Assembly (NCBI RefSeq): GCF_029910235.1
Contig: NZ_CP112874.1
Location: forward strand, 3,977,001 to 4,041,000
DNA: 64,000 nt
Source: Pseudanabaena galeata CCNP1313
GTDB taxonomy: Bacteria > Cyanobacteriota > Cyanobacteriia > Pseudanabaenales > Pseudanabaenaceae
Direction: 5' to 3'
Positions 52,728 to 62,947 of this stretch are shown in pieces; position 1 is the stretch's first letter, and every line of letters starts with the position of its first letter. The notes beneath the pieces were generated by a model. It did no database searches. It was not told where the DNA came from and saw nothing but the letters and a program-made list of their open reading frames with translations. The position numbers were made by a program, and so were the translations under genes.

Positions 52728-54317
52728 GTGGAACCCAGAAACTTTTCATCGCCTGACGCTACCGAAAAAAGTCGAGAAGCGCGTTTAAATAAGTTGCGCG
52801 AGCGTCGCGCCAAGGCTGTGACAAGCAATAGTGACTCTGTTCTCCGCCCAATTAGTTCTGAAGTTCCACCTCGTCTAGGGCGATCTCCAGACTCAAATCG
52901 TTCCCCAGAACCGATCCTCGGCAATCGATTTAGCAATCGAGCAGATCGCCGTTCTGAAGGACGAATACTGGAGAATAAGTTAAGACCATTACCCAATCGG
53001 CAAGGTTTTGTCGAGGCACGTATTGATCAACGCTCTGAGAATAGATCTGACAATAGAACTGAGCTAAGACCACGTAAAAAAACTAATGGGAGCAATCGGA
53101 CAATCCCGATCAAGTCGTCTATTAAGTCTTTGGGTTGGCATGTACTACGGTTAGCGATCGCAGGCATTGGGCTAAGTGTAATTGCTGGTACGGCCATCTC
53201 TTTCTGGCAAAGTCAGCAATCTATTGGTGCTAAAACTAATGCTACAGAATTAGTCGCGAAGGAAGATGCTAGTACACAAGATATTGCTCCCCTCGAACTC
53301 AAAACTGAGGTAACTCCTTTACTGAGCAAGGTCAAGGAATTGGCGGCTAAAGAAAAAGATCTCGTCATGCAAATGATGGTGGTTGATCTTGATTCTGGAG
53401 CCTATGTGCAAGTTGGTGCAAATCAGCCCATCGCGGCGGCTAGTACGATTAAAACCCCAATTTTGGTTGCTTTTTTTCAGGATGTGGATGCAGGCAAAAT
53501 AAAGCTTGATGAGCAGCTAGAGATGACTGCGGATGTCAAGGTGGGCGAAGCGGGTGATTTTCAGCTTTTACCAACGGGTACAAAAATTTCGGCGTTGGAA
53601 ACAGCAACCCAAATGATTGTGATCAGTGATAATACAGCCACTAACATGATCATTAAGCGTCTTGGTGGGCTTGCAGCACTGAATCAACGCTTCAAATCTT
53701 GGGGGTTAAATAATATGGTCATCAAGAATCAACTGCCCGATCTTGAAGGTACGAATACAATTAGTACCCAAGATATGGTGACGTTATTTGCGATGATTGA
53801 TAAGGGTAAATTGATCGAGCCACGTAGTCGCGATCGCTTTATGGATATCATGAGCCGTCCAGTGACCAAAACGCTTTTGCCTAAAGGGCTTGGTGAAGAG
53901 GCTAGAATTATCCATAAAACAGGTGATATCGGTCTAGCGGTTGGTGATGCTGGGATCGTTGATATGCCTAATGGCAAACGCTATGCGATCGCGGTAATGG
54001 TTAAGCGTCCTGATAATGATCAACGCGCCAATGAGTTAATCCGCCAAATCTCGCGAACAACTTACGACTATTTTCTCAATGGTGGTAGTTTACCTGCTAG
54101 CAATTCTAGCCCTGTTAATCCCACTGCCCCAGCTTCTCAAGAGTCCATTGATTCCACAAATTCTCCAACTCTAAATAATGGTGGTAGCGGGACTAGCATT
54201 ATTGAAAACATTACTTTGCCATTGCCCAATGCAACTCCGAATATGTCTCCATCAACAAGCCCAAACACATCACCAAATTTCATCAATCCACCCGAAGTAA
54301 CTCGTCAAAATCCATAA
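52728..54317 (+). CDS. Class A beta-lactamase-like serine hydrolase with cytoplasmic basic tail
   Basis: The 529-residue product starts at GTG 52728. Residues 1-125 are rich in Arg, Asn and Ser (RLNKLRERRAKAV). One membrane segment follows at about 138-162, then a class A beta-lactamase fold (about 200-465) with the SxxK motif in ASTIKTP, SDN in VISDNTATN and KTG in IIHKTGD. The usual E166-x-x-L-N block appears as QLPDLEGTN, so Glu166 seems missing. A Pro/Ser/Asn-rich tail ends the protein. It could be a beta-lactamase, a peptidoglycan hydrolase or a penicillin-binding relative. Confidence 0.85.
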   Translation: MEPRNFSSPDATEKSREARLNKLRERRAKAVTSNSDSVLRPISSEVPPRLGRSPDSNRSPEPILGNRFSNRADRRSEGRILENKLRPLPNRQGFVEARIDQRSENRSDNRTELRPRKKTNGSNRTIPIKSSIKSLGWHVLRLAIAGIGLSVIAGTAISFWQSQQSIGAKTNATELVAKEDASTQDIAPLELKTEVTPLLSKVKELAAKEKDLVMQMMVVDLDSGAYVQVGANQPIAAASTIKTPILVAFFQDVDAGKIKLDEQLEMTADVKVGEAGDFQLLPTGTKISALETATQMIVISDNTATNMIIKRLGGLAALNQRFKSWGLNNMVIKNQLPDLEGTNTISTQDMVTLFAMIDKGKLIEPRSRDRFMDIMSRPVTKTLLPKGLGEEARIIHKTGDIGLAVGDAGIVDMPNGKRYAIAVMVKRPDNDQRANELIRQISRTTYDYFLNGGSLPASNSSPVNPTAPASQESIDSTNSPTLNNGGSGTSIIENITLPLPNATPNMSPSTSPNTSPNFINPPEVTRQNP

Positions 54318-54357
54318 ACAAAAAAGCCACGCAAAGCGTGGCTTTTTTTGTTTATGG
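54312..54357. terminator. Bidirectional terminator after the hydrolase gene
   Basis: Stem CCATAAACAAAAAAGCCACG-C / its complement with an AAA loop and T-tract overlaps the stop codon. It is the first of three successive hairpins. Confidence 0.9.
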
Positions 54358-54438
54358 GATTTTTTAAAAGTGTTGCAAAGCAACGCTTTTAAAAAATCCT
54401 TGATTTTATTGAGGGCGCAAAGCGCCCTCAATAAAATT
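54357..54438. repeat. Two further AAA-loop hairpins
   Basis: GGATTTTTTAAAAGTGTTGC-AAA-GCAACGCTTTTAAAAAATCC (54357-54400) is followed by ATTTTATTGAGGGCGC-AAA-GCGCCCTCAATAAAAT (54404-54438). Together with the terminator just upstream they form three stem-loops in about 130 bp, all with AAA loops closed by a G-C pair. The last abuts the stop of the convergent thioredoxin gene. Confidence 0.8.
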
Positions 54439-54997
54439 ATGAGTGATCCCTTGGTTGAGAGATATCGGCGGCTTTTGGCTCAGAGAAACGTGACGTGCGA
54501 TCGCTACTAATACTGTTGTGGGGTAAAGGCTGGTCAGCGATCGCCGCTTCGATATTTGCTGCCATAATTTCGCGAGGGACTACTCCTGTCGTATCACCGA
54601 TCGCCTGATTAGCACGATCTAAAAAAATAAACCGAGGAATCCCATCAACCCGATATTTAGTCACCTCTGGCAACCACTTAGTATTGTCTACATTTAGCAT
54701 CACAAAATTCATGCGATCGCTATATTCCTTTTCCAGTGATAAATTATCTGCCGCCATCGACTGACAACTGGTACACCAATCTGCATAAAACTCAATTGTG
54801 GTTGGTTTTCCATTGGCTAAAGCCTCATCAATGGGCAGTGCTGCCGCCGCAACTGCATCTAGCGATGTGCTACTTTGTTGCGCCTGAAACCCGAAAAATA
54901 GGGCTGTAGTCAATAGGATGGCAGCGATCGCCACTAATAAATTTCGCAATTGATTAGAAGTGGCTGGCGGCGGACTAGTTGAATGCTCTGAATTCAT
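54437..54997 (-). CDS. txlA: Membrane-anchored thioredoxin-like protein (TxlA/HCF164 type)
   Basis: The 186-residue protein has an N-terminal membrane anchor at about 18-38 (LRNLLVAIAAILLTTALFFG). A thioredoxin domain follows with the active site in EFYADWCTSCQSM and the cis-proline region in YRVDGIPRFIFLD. This matches cyanobacterial TxlA and plant HCF164, which act in redox control and cytochrome b6f assembly on the lumenal side. The length is normal for the family. The last 25 residues are a polar tail. Confidence 0.88.
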   Translation of the reverse strand: MNSEHSTSPPPATSNQLRNLLVAIAAILLTTALFFGFQAQQSSTSLDAVAAAALPIDEALANGKPTTIEFYADWCTSCQSMAADNLSLEKEYSDRMNFVMLNVDNTKWLPEVTKYRVDGIPRFIFLDRANQAIGDTTGVVPREIMAANIEAAIADQPLPHNSISSDRTSRFSEPKAADISQPRDHS

Positions 54998-55110
54998 GAC
55001 AATAACTTACGAAAATAACTATTCCCATTATGCCGAGCAAGGTTTGCCCTATGCTAAAGAAATTCTAAATGAGTTATGAGAGGCTTATCTACGGGTAAGC
55101 CTCTCATAAC

Positions 55111-55226
55111 TTAACGTCAGTTCGACAAAAGCGAAAAATGGTAAGAATCGCTAAGCGATTCTTACCATTTTTCGCCATTTGCGGCGTGCGAAGCACGCCG
55201 CAAATGGCTATATCGAACTCACGTTA
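55111..55226. repeat. Family B inverted-end repeat, copy 2
   Basis: TTAACGTCAGTTCGACAAAA at the left and ATATCGAACTCACGTTAA at the right give perfect TTAA outer ends. The interior is nearly identical to copy 1 at 11550: GGTAAGAATC..GATTCTTACC and GCGGCGTGC-GAA-GCACGCCGC hairpins. It lies between txlA and the transporter gene, divergent genes, so it may separate their promoters. Confidence 0.87.
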
Positions 55227-55254
55227 ATTTAAAACTGAAATTACGCAACCAATC

Positions 55255-56730
55255 ATGAGTAATTCCGAAAGTTCCTTTGATGCATCCCCATATGATCTTA
55301 CCCAAGCTAAATTAACCCTTAGTGAAAAAATTGCCTATGGTGCAGGTGATCTTGGCACTTCGATCACCACCAATTTGCTCTCATTTTTTCTATTATTCTT
55401 TTTTACCAATGTCGCAGGACTCGATCCCGCCCTTGCTGGAGTGGTTTTATTAATTGGCAAAATCTTTGATGCCATCAATGACCCGATTGTTGGTGTACTT
55501 AGCGATCGCACCAAATCCAAAATGGGCAGGCGACTACCTTGGATGCTCTATGCAGCGATTCCTTTTGGGCTGTCTTTTTTCGCGCAATGGCTAGTGCCTA
55601 GCACCGATAAGATGGTTCTTTTCTGGTATTACGTGATTGTGGGCATTGTGTTTAATCTCTTTTTCACAGCCGTTAATCTTCCCTATACCGCGCTCACGCC
55701 CGAAATTACCCAAGATTACAACGAACGTACTAGCCTTAATACCTTCCGTTTTACCTTCTCCATCGGTGGCAGTATTGTCTCGTTATTTATCGCCCAATTA
55801 ATTTTTGCCTTCTTTAAAGATCCTGCACGGCAGACGGATAGCTGTAATACAGGTGGAATGCAATATATTGTGCTGGGTGCAGTCTGTGCAATTATTTCCA
55901 GTTTCTCGATTTATTGGTGTGTCTGGGGAATTAAAAGAAGAGCGATCGCCAGCGATCGGCATCGACTTCATAATGAATCGATTGATGCGAATACGGAAGA
56001 AATGAGTTTTGTAGAGCAACTAAAAATTGTGTTTAGAAACCGTCCATTTCTTTATGTGATTGGGATCTATTTCAGTTCATGGTTAGCACTACAAATTACC
56101 GCATCGATTATTCCGTACTTTGTCGTGAATCGGATGCAAATGCAAGAGAGTGATTTCATTCTCGTAACGATCGCAGTTCAAGGTACAGCCCTAGTCATGT
56201 TGTCAGTATGGAGTGCGGTTAGTAAGAGGTTTGGTAAAAAAGAAGCCTATTTTATGGGTGGAGGGATTTGGATCATTGCTCAAGCGGGGCTATTCTTTTT
56301 AGAACCAGGACAGACCTTACAACTCTATATTCTGGCGATTATGGCAGGTTGTGGGGTTTCCACCGCCTACCTGATTCCTTGGTCAATGATTCCTGATGTC
56401 ACGGATCTTGATGAGCTAGAGACAGGTCAACGCCGCGAAGGAATTTTCTATGCCTTCATGGTGCTATTACAAAAGTTTGGGCTAGCGGCTGGTTTGTTTC
56501 TGCTTGGTCTGGGTTTGTCATGGGCAAAATTTCAAGAGAGTGTGCCTTGTCAGCCATTACCAACTCAGCCTGATTCGGCAGTATTTGCAATTCGCTTAGC
56601 GATCGGTCCTTTGCCGACGATCGCTCTTGTGATTGGTTTAGGTTTGGCATATTTTTATCCGATTACTCGCGAGGTGCATACAGAGATTTTGATGCGCCTA
56701 TCAGAAAGAAGAAGAGAACAAAGCGAGTAA
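55255..56730 (+). CDS. GPH-family sugar:cation symporter (major facilitator)
   Basis: The 491-residue membrane protein has about 12 helices. It carries glycoside-pentoside-hexuronide family marks: KIAYGAGDLGTSITTNLLSF at the start, the loop 2-3 motif NDPIVGVLSDRTKSKMGRRLPW, NLPYTALTPEITQDYNERTS, and SMIPDVTDLDELETGQRREG in the second half. The substrate is probably a sugar or glycoside taken up with Na+ or H+, but nothing nearby identifies it. A terminator follows directly. Confidence 0.9.
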   Translation: MSNSESSFDASPYDLTQAKLTLSEKIAYGAGDLGTSITTNLLSFFLLFFFTNVAGLDPALAGVVLLIGKIFDAINDPIVGVLSDRTKSKMGRRLPWMLYAAIPFGLSFFAQWLVPSTDKMVLFWYYVIVGIVFNLFFTAVNLPYTALTPEITQDYNERTSLNTFRFTFSIGGSIVSLFIAQLIFAFFKDPARQTDSCNTGGMQYIVLGAVCAIISSFSIYWCVWGIKRRAIASDRHRLHNESIDANTEEMSFVEQLKIVFRNRPFLYVIGIYFSSWLALQITASIIPYFVVNRMQMQESDFILVTIAVQGTALVMLSVWSAVSKRFGKKEAYFMGGGIWIIAQAGLFFLEPGQTLQLYILAIMAGCGVSTAYLIPWSMIPDVTDLDELETGQRREGIFYAFMVLLQKFGLAAGLFLLGLGLSWAKFQESVPCQPLPTQPDSAVFAIRLAIGPLPTIALVIGLGLAYFYPITREVHTEILMRLSERRREQSE

Positions 56731-56761
56731 ACAAAAAGCACCCGATGGGTGCTTTTTGTTT
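56729..56761 (+). terminator. Terminator after the GPH transporter
   Basis: AAACAAAAAGCACCC-GA-TGGGTGCTTTTTGTTT overlaps the stop codon and ends in a T-tract. Confidence 0.9.
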
Positions 56762-56780
56762 GAGCAATAGAAATTTATCT

Positions 56781-56886
56781 AATACCAATTCCCGAAAGTG
56801 TGGCTACACTTTTGGGAATTAAAAACCAAACCCAGTAGGGGTTTTCAAATCACAAAATGGCTACGCCATTTTGTGATTTGGTATAA
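56781..56886. repeat. Family C inverted-end repeat, copy 4
   Basis: ATACCAATTCCCGAAAGTGT at the left and TGTGATTTGGTATAA at the right surround the AAACCCAGTAGGGGTTT and CAAAATGGCTACGCCATTTTG hairpins. It is the clearest copy of the family. Confidence 0.83.
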
Positions 56887-56890
56887 CAAA

Positions 56891-56925
56891 TAGTGTGAGG
56901 CGGCGCGAAGCGCCGCCTCACACTA
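56891..56925. repeat. GGCGGCGC hairpin
   Basis: TAGTGTGAGGCGGCGC-GAA-GCGCCGCCTCACACTA, a perfect stem. Its core is the same as the hairpin at 19298-19368. It lies between the family C copy and the infB terminator. Confidence 0.8.
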
Positions 56926-56940
56926 AGCTATAAAAGCTTA

Positions 56941-56968
56941 AAAAAGCGTCCCTAGGGACGCTTTTTTT
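56941..56968 (-). terminator. Terminator after infB
   Basis: AAAAAAGCGTCCCTAGGGACGCTTTTTTT sits directly next to the infB stop and ends in a T-tract on both strands. Confidence 0.9.
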
Positions 56969-56969
56969 A

Positions 56970-59900
56970 TTAAGAAGTAGCTAGCGTGCGACGCTTGGTG
57001 ACCATACGGAAAGCTTCGATGATATCGCCCTCTTTCCATGTCGAGAACTTCGCAAGGGAGATACCGCACTCAAATCCAGAGGCAACCTCCTTCGCGTCAT
57101 CCTTAACCCGTCGCAGCGAGTCAAGCACGGCTGAATGTACAACCTCATTGCCACGTTTGACACGGACATTACAGTTGCGGATCAGCTTGCCATTCTGGAC
57201 ATAGCAACCAGCCACAGCCCCCTTACCAATCGTAAAGATGGCGCGGACTTCAGCTTGACCAAGGTATTCCTCGACCATTTCAGGATCGAGTAAACCTTCC
57301 ATTGCGTCTTGGATATCTTCCAAGAGCTTATAGATAACGTTGTAATCACGGAAGTCAACACCAAGGTCATCCGCAGCCTGTCTTGCACCAGGAGCCATTG
57401 TGGTATTGAAACCAAGTACAACCGCCGAGCTAGCCGCCGCTAAACTGATATCGTTTTCGGTGATTTCCCCAGGAGCCGACAGGAGTATACGAAGTTGGAC
57501 TTCGCGCTGAGGTAGTTGAGCCAAAGAACCAAGAATGGCTTCGAGGGAGCCTTGAACATCCGCTTTGAGGATAATATTGAGTTCCTTGAGATCGCCTTCT
57601 TTGACTTTTTCGGACAAAGTACCAAGGGTGACCCGACGTGAAGCCATGGCTTGTACCAAGCGGGCTTGACGTTGATCCATGGTGCGTTGATCGGCGATCG
57701 CACGGGCTTGTTTTTCATCAAGGTAGACTTCAAACTCATCACCCGCCGCAGGGACATCGCCCAAACCAAGGACTTCCACCGCAAAGGATGGCGAAGCTTT
57801 ATCGACACGTACACCGCGATCGTCCACCATGGCACGTACCTTACCAAAGGCAGCACCAGCCACGAAGATATCACCAACGCGCAATGTACCGTTTTGAACT
57901 AGCAATGTTGCTACGGGACCCTTCGCCTTGTCGAGGTGAGCTTCAATGACTGTACCCTTAGCAGTACGGTTGGGGTTCGCCTGTAAATCTTCAACTTCAG
58001 CAACCAGCAAGATCATTTCCAGCAAGGTATCAAGGTTCTCGCGACGGATCGCGCTTACAGGAACCATGATTGTGTCGCCACCCCATTCTTCGGCAACGAG
58101 AGCATATTCAGTTAACTCTTGGCGAATGCGATCGGGTTGAGCTTCAACCTTGTCAACTTTGTTAATGGCAACAACGATTGGTACTTTAGCAGCACGGGCA
58201 TGGCTGATCGCTTCAATGGTTTGAGGTTGTACACCATCATCGGCAGCAACAACCAGTACGGCAATGTCTGTAACCTTTGTACCACGCGCACGCATGGCGG
58301 TAAAGGCTTCGTGTCCAGGAGTATCAAGGAAGACGATTTGCTGTTTCTGACCATTATGCTCAACATCGACGTGATATGCACCAATATGTTGAGTAATACC
58401 ACCTGCTTCTCCTTGAGCGACTTTACTCTTCCGAATTGCATCAAGTAGGGTTGTTTTACCATGGTCAACATGTCCCATGATCGTAACTACGGGAGGACGA
58501 CGCTGCAGTTTATCGAGGTCGCCAACATCGATCATTTCGGTCTTGAGCGCTAGCTCGACGACTTCAGGATCGTGGACTTCATATCCCAGTTCCGCTGCCA
58601 CCATTTTGGCAGTACCGACATCAAGGGTTTGGTTAATATTCGCCATGATCCCCTTCATAAACAGGGTGCGAATCACTTCTGTCTCAGAAAGTACTAGGCG
58701 CTTGGCTAGTACAGCGACGGTCATACCCTCTTCAATTTCCACCGAAGTAGGCTTTTCAGGAATAATTTCGACTTGTTGATGACGGCGATCGCGACTTGGT
58801 GCAGATCTTTTACCCTTTTGTGTGGGCTTGATGTCAGCCGCCATGGTTGGCTTTGATGGCACTGCTACGGCTTTAGGGCGAGCCGCAGGACGAGCTAGAG
58901 ACAAACTGATCTGAGCAAGCTCAGCAGCAGCTTCCAGATCGGCGGCATCATCGTCATCATCTGCAAAATCACGCAGATAGCGCTTGGGCTTATTCAGGCG
59001 ATTCTTTTCTTTAAGCTCTAATAAATCCTTTTCTTCTTCTTCCTTAGACTTACCCTTGCGCTTACTTGCTTTGTTTGGCAGAGTGGGTTTTTCCAAAAGT
59101 TCAGGTAATGCAGGATTAAATCCGCCCGCAGCATCAGGTTTCTTGCCAGTTTTGTCAGCAATTACTGGCTTCTCAGGCGCACGCATTAAGGTGGGCATCG
59201 GAGGACGCAAGTTGTGGGGAGGCTCGGTCGGAGCGGTGATCCCCCTTTCAATGAGTACTGAGTCCTTGACCAATTTTGGTCCACGACCTTGAGGTCTACC
59301 GTTAGCAGGAGCCACAGGTTGTTCAGCAGGCTTGTTCAGTTTTGGCTTTTCAGGCTTGTTTACCCTAACTGTTTCTGGATTGATTTCTTGTTTGACCTGC
59401 TCAGACCTGTCTTGTTCCGACTTACTTTGATTAGCTTTTGCTGAAATCCTTGACTCATCTGAAGGTCTGGCGGCTGGAGGTTTGGGAGCAATAACTGCTT
59501 TAGGTGTAGCAGACACAGGAGGTTTAGGACGCTCTGGCGCTACAGGCTTATTTAACTTGACTTGAGGGGGTGACACACTTACCAAAGCTTGTTTGGGCGC
59601 AAGAGGACGTTCAGCTTTTTCGGCTGGTGGTCGTTCAGATCTTGGATTTTCTTTGCGGGGGGGCTCTTTGGGTGCTTGTTTGGATGGGTTGTTTACCCTT
59701 GCGGCGATCGCTGGCTCCTCAACTGTGATTTTCGCAGGACTCGATACAGCAGCCTTTTCTGGTGATTTGGGGGCAGTTGGCGGCGCAATTAATTCTGTCT
59801 TTGGTTCTGATGGCGATGTTGGCTGAGAGTCTTTGATCGCTTGGGGATTTACTGGTGAGGTCAATTCTGTTTCTGATGTTAATTCAATTTTGGGCGCAGG

Positions 59901-60401
59901 TGTGGATTCGGACAGATTGCCTTCTGGGACAGAAGGACGACTAGGAGGCTTAACTAATGAAGAAGCAGAGGGCATGGGCAAGGGAGGGTTGATAACAGCA
60001 GTTTTAGCAGGAGGTTCTGAGCTAGGCTCAGCGATCGCATTAGATGAGTTAAGAGGCGGATGCAGAGGAGGTGTAGCTCCTACATTACCAGAGACGGGCG
60101 GAGTATTGAGACGGATTGTGGGCTTGGTAACAGCAAGAATTTGTTGCTTGGCAATACGAGCATCGGATTCTTTGGTCTTTGCCACAGCAATTGCTTTCTT
60201 TTCAGAAGTTTTGGGATCAGTCGTTTTGGGATAATGTTGAGGGGCTTTGATACGTACCAATTCCGCCTCTGATTCTGTAATTGTACTACTATGACTTTTG
60301 ACAACTATATTTAATTTCTCACACACCGCGATGACATCTTTGGTGTCGAGATCTAGCTCTCGCGAGAGTTCATATAGTCGAACTCGATTGCTTATACTCA
60401 T
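56970..60401 (-). CDS. infB: Translation initiation factor IF-2
   Basis: The 1143-residue protein has a short IF2_N-like start ([20 protein letters not shown]). A very long Pro/Lys/Glu/Ser-rich variable region spans about 70-560, and a second IF2_N domain lies near 590 ([20 protein letters not shown]). The GTPase domain shows [35 protein letters not shown] and the NKVD motif in [13 protein letters not shown]. The C-terminal domains II-IV bind initiator tRNA. The length is at the upper end for bacteria, as usual in cyanobacteria. No nusA or rimP gene precedes it here. Confidence 0.97.
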   Translation of the reverse strand: MSISNRVRLYELSRELDLDTKDVIAVCEKLNIVVKSHSSTITESEAELVRIKAPQHYPKTTDPKTSEKKAIAVAKTKESDARIAKQQILAVTKPTIRLNTPPVSGNVGATPPLHPPLNSSNAIAEPSSEPPAKTAVINPPLPMPSASSLVKPPSRPSVPEGNLSESTPAPKIELTSETELTSPVNPQAIKDSQPTSPSEPKTELIAPPTAPKSPEKAAVSSPAKITVEEPAIAARVNNPSKQAPKEPPRKENPRSERPPAEKAERPLAPKQALVSVSPPQVKLNKPVAPERPKPPVSATPKAVIAPKPPAARPSDESRISAKANQSKSEQDRSEQVKQEINPETVRVNKPEKPKLNKPAEQPVAPANGRPQGRGPKLVKDSVLIERGITAPTEPPHNLRPPMPTLMRAPEKPVIADKTGKKPDAAGGFNPALPELLEKPTLPNKASKRKGKSKEEEEKDLLELKEKNRLNKPKRYLRDFADDDDDAADLEAAAELAQISLSLARPAARPKAVAVPSKPTMAADIKPTQKGKRSAPSRDRRHQQVEIIPEKPTSVEIEEGMTVAVLAKRLVLSETEVIRTLFMKGIMANINQTLDVGTAKMVAAELGYEVHDPEVVELALKTEMIDVGDLDKLQRRPPVVTIMGHVDHGKTTLLDAIRKSKVAQGEAGGITQHIGAYHVDVEHNGQKQQIVFLDTPGHEAFTAMRARGTKVTDIAVLVVAADDGVQPQTIEAISHARAAKVPIVVAINKVDKVEAQPDRIRQELTEYALVAEEWGGDTIMVPVSAIRRENLDTLLEMILLVAEVEDLQANPNRTAKGTVIEAHLDKAKGPVATLLVQNGTLRVGDIFVAGAAFGKVRAMVDDRGVRVDKASPSFAVEVLGLGDVPAAGDEFEVYLDEKQARAIADQRTMDQRQARLVQAMASRRVTLGTLSEKVKEGDLKELNIILKADVQGSLEAILGSLAQLPQREVQLRILLSAPGEITENDISLAAASSAVVLGFNTTMAPGARQAADDLGVDFRDYNVIYKLLEDIQDAMEGLLDPEMVEEYLGQAEVRAIFTIGKGAVAGCYVQNGKLIRNCNVRVKRGNEVVHSAVLDSLRRVKDDAKEVASGFECGISLAKFSTWKEGDIIEAFRMVTKRRTLATS

Positions 60402-60939
60402 TGCTCACTCTGCCCTGCGTAACTGTTGTACACGATGAAATTGAATTTACATAGAAGTTGCTTCCTGTCTTTTGCTAGGTTGAATTACATTGGCTGAATT
60501 ACATTGACCATAGTTAATCTTAGAAGCGCCTAGCTATTCCTGATGAACAGGCTAGCGAGTATGTTTCAATTTTTAGATGAAACTACTATAGCTATTATTA
60601 CTCATACAATCTAGTAATATGAGAAGTCAGAATAATTTGGCTCACAAATCCTTGGCAAAATCTCACTCAGTTTACTAGCTCTTGTACATTACCCCTAAAC
60701 ACAGTTTTTGAGAAGAGATTTTTTGTGTATGCATTGCCTTGAGTTAATTTCAGTTAAATATATTGAGAAAGCCATGCCTTGTAGGAATTCCTCAATATAT
60801 TTAACTGAAATTAACCGACTAAGTAAGGTTTTTAAAGCTCTGTAAATTTATTATCGTTTTTACAGTTGTTTACATTAGTTTACTTTAATGTAGGATCGGA
60901 TTGTCTCGCAGTGTTCTGCCCCCCATTGTTTTGATATCT
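60402..60939. other. Gene-free region between infB and lepA, with long inverted repeat
   Basis: No gene is visible. The main structure is a perfect inverted repeat with 25-bp arms: GTTAATTTCAGTTAAATATA-TTGAG (60743-60767) and its complement (60791-60815) with a 23-bp loop. It has no T-tract. The divergent infB and lepA promoters must lie on either side. The sequence between 60420 and 60740 shows nothing I can name. Confidence 0.6.
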
Positions 60940-62751
60940 ATGACCAACGTACCCGTCTCTCGTATTCGTAACTTTTCGATTATTGCCCATATTGATCATG
61001 GCAAGTCTACACTTGCCGATCGCTTGTTGCAATTTACAGGCACGGTAGCGGATCGAGATATGAAAGCGCAATTTCTAGACAATATGGATCTGGAACGCGA
61101 GCGGGGGATCACCATTAAGCTGCAAGCAGCGCGGATGAATTATCAGGCTCTCAATGGTGATGAATATACGATTAACTTGATCGATACTCCCGGACATGTG
61201 GACTTTTCCTATGAGGTATCGCGTAGTTTGGCAGCTTGTGAAGGGGCTTTGTTGGTAGTTGATGCGTCGCAGGGGGTGGAAGCTCAGACTCTGGCTAATG
61301 TGTATTTAGCCTTAGCCAACGATTTAGAAATTGTGCCTGTATTAAACAAGATCGATTTGCCAGGGGCTGATCCCGATCGCATTGCCCATGAAATTGAAGA
61401 ATTAATTGGCTTAGATTGTGAGGACGCAATTCATGCCTCGGCAAAACAGGGGATTGGGATTCGCGAGATCCTTGAGGCGATCGTTTTAAGAGTACCCGCA
61501 CCCAAGGATACGGTCGATCAGCCTTTACGAGCTTTGATCTTTGACAGTTATTACGATGCCTATCGTGGCGTAATTGTTTATTTTCGGGTAATGGATGGCA
61601 CGGTCAAAAAAGGCGATCGCGTCAAATTTATGGCTTCAGGTCAGGAATATGTGATTGACGAGCTTGGCGTACTTGCCCCAGGACAGATCCAAGTTGATGA
61701 ATTACATGCTGGTGAAGTGGGCTATCTGGCGGCGGCGATCAAGATGGTTGCCCATGCGCGGGTGGGTGACACGATTACTTCAGCGATCGACTCAGCGCCT
61801 GAACCATTTCCGGGGTACGAAGAAGCTAAGCCGATGGTTTTCTGCGGTATGTTTCCCACCGATGCCGATCAGTTCGAGGAATTGCGTGAAGCTTTAACGA
61901 AGCTCAAGCTCAACGATGCGTCTTTAAACTATGAGCCAGAAACCTCGAACGCAATGGGCTTCGGGTTTCGATGCGGATTTTTGGGAATGCTGCATATGGA
62001 GATCGTGCAGGAACGTCTTGAGCGTGAATACAATCTCGATTTGATTGTGACTGCGCCATCGGTAATTTATCGGGTGACGACTAATAACGATGAGATCTTA
62101 ATGATTGATAATCCGAGTGAGTTACCGCCACCCAATTCAAGGAAACAGATCGAGGAGCCATATGTGAAGTTGGAGATCATGACTCCGCAAATTTACATTG
62201 GTACATTGATGGAGTTGTGCGTCGCTAGACGCGGCGTATTTGTGGATACGAAGTACATCACAACGGAACGAGCTACTTTAATCTATGAGTTACCATTAGC
62301 CGAAATGGTGACCGATTTCTTTGATCAGATGAAGTCACGCACCAAGGGGTATGCCAGTATGGAATATCAAATTATTGGTTATCGTCCTAATGATTTGGTG
62401 CTAGTGGATATTCTCGTCAACGAAGAACCTGTTGATGCCTTGGCTTGCATTGTCCACCGCGACAAGTCCTATAACGTCGGTCGGGCGCTAGTATCTAAGC
62501 TCAGAGAATTAATTCCTAAGCAACAGTTCCAAATTCCCATCCAAGCGGCGATCGGTTCCAAGATTCTTGCCCGTGAGAATATTTCGGCTTTACGCAAGAA
62601 TGTTCTGAGTAAGTGTTACGGCGGCGATATTTCTCGGAAGAAGAAACTTTTAGAGAAGCAGAAAAAGGGTAAAAAACGGATGAAGTCGATTGGTACGGTG
62701 GAAGTGCCGCAAGCCGCATTTATGGCGATCTTGCAATTGAACGGTGATTAA
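60940..62751 (+). CDS. lepA: Elongation factor 4 (back-translocase LepA)
   Basis: The 603-residue GTPase starts at ATG 60940 ([20 protein letters not shown]). The frame extends 13 codons upstream to a TTG, less likely. It carries [16 protein letters not shown] (P-loop), [16 protein letters not shown] (G3) and [11 protein letters not shown] (G4). The EF4-specific C-terminus contains [20 protein letters not shown]. It acts on stalled ribosomes. Its TAA stop overlaps the left end of family D copy 4. Confidence 0.97.
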   Translation: MTNVPVSRIRNFSIIAHIDHGKSTLADRLLQFTGTVADRDMKAQFLDNMDLERERGITIKLQAARMNYQALNGDEYTINLIDTPGHVDFSYEVSRSLAACEGALLVVDASQGVEAQTLANVYLALANDLEIVPVLNKIDLPGADPDRIAHEIEELIGLDCEDAIHASAKQGIGIREILEAIVLRVPAPKDTVDQPLRALIFDSYYDAYRGVIVYFRVMDGTVKKGDRVKFMASGQEYVIDELGVLAPGQIQVDELHAGEVGYLAAAIKMVAHARVGDTITSAIDSAPEPFPGYEEAKPMVFCGMFPTDADQFEELREALTKLKLNDASLNYEPETSNAMGFGFRCGFLGMLHMEIVQERLEREYNLDLIVTAPSVIYRVTTNNDEILMIDNPSELPPPNSRKQIEEPYVKLEIMTPQIYIGTLMELCVARRGVFVDTKYITTERATLIYELPLAEMVTDFFDQMKSRTKGYASMEYQIIGYRPNDLVLVDILVNEEPVDALACIVHRDKSYNVGRALVSKLRELIPKQQFQIPIQAAIGSKILARENISALRKNVLSKCYGGDISRKKKLLEKQKKGKKRMKSIGTVEVPQAAFMAILQLNGD

Positions 62752-62903
62752 CTGATGTTACGTGGAATGAATATTTCCCTCACCCCCCAGCCCCCTCTCC
62801 CAGAGAGGAGAGGGGGAGCAAAATCCAGAAAAGTCTTGTTCCCCTCGCCCTTTGGGAGAGGGGCTAGGGGTGAGGGTCTTAGAAACTTCCACGTAACACC
62901 AGT
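62750..62903. repeat. Family D element, copy 4, with different interior
   Basis: The left end AACTGATGTTACGTGGAA begins within the lepA stop codon; the right end is CTTCCACGTAACACCAGTG. The interior is not the GTAG hairpin pair but C- and G-run blocks (CCCTCACCCCCCAGCCCC and GGGAGAGGGGCTAGGGGTGA) that are complementary to each other. The ends have therefore been combined with different interiors. Confidence 0.78.
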
Positions 62904-62908
62904 GATTA

Positions 62909-62946
62909 ACAAAAAAAAGGAGCGCGATGCGCTCCTTTTTTTGTTT
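62909..62946. terminator. Bidirectional terminator between lepA and purM
   Basis: AACAAAAAAAAGGAGCGC-GAT-GCGCTCCTTTTTTTGTT lies between convergent genes, with A- and T-tracts serving both strands. Confidence 0.9.
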
Positions 62947-62947
62947 T

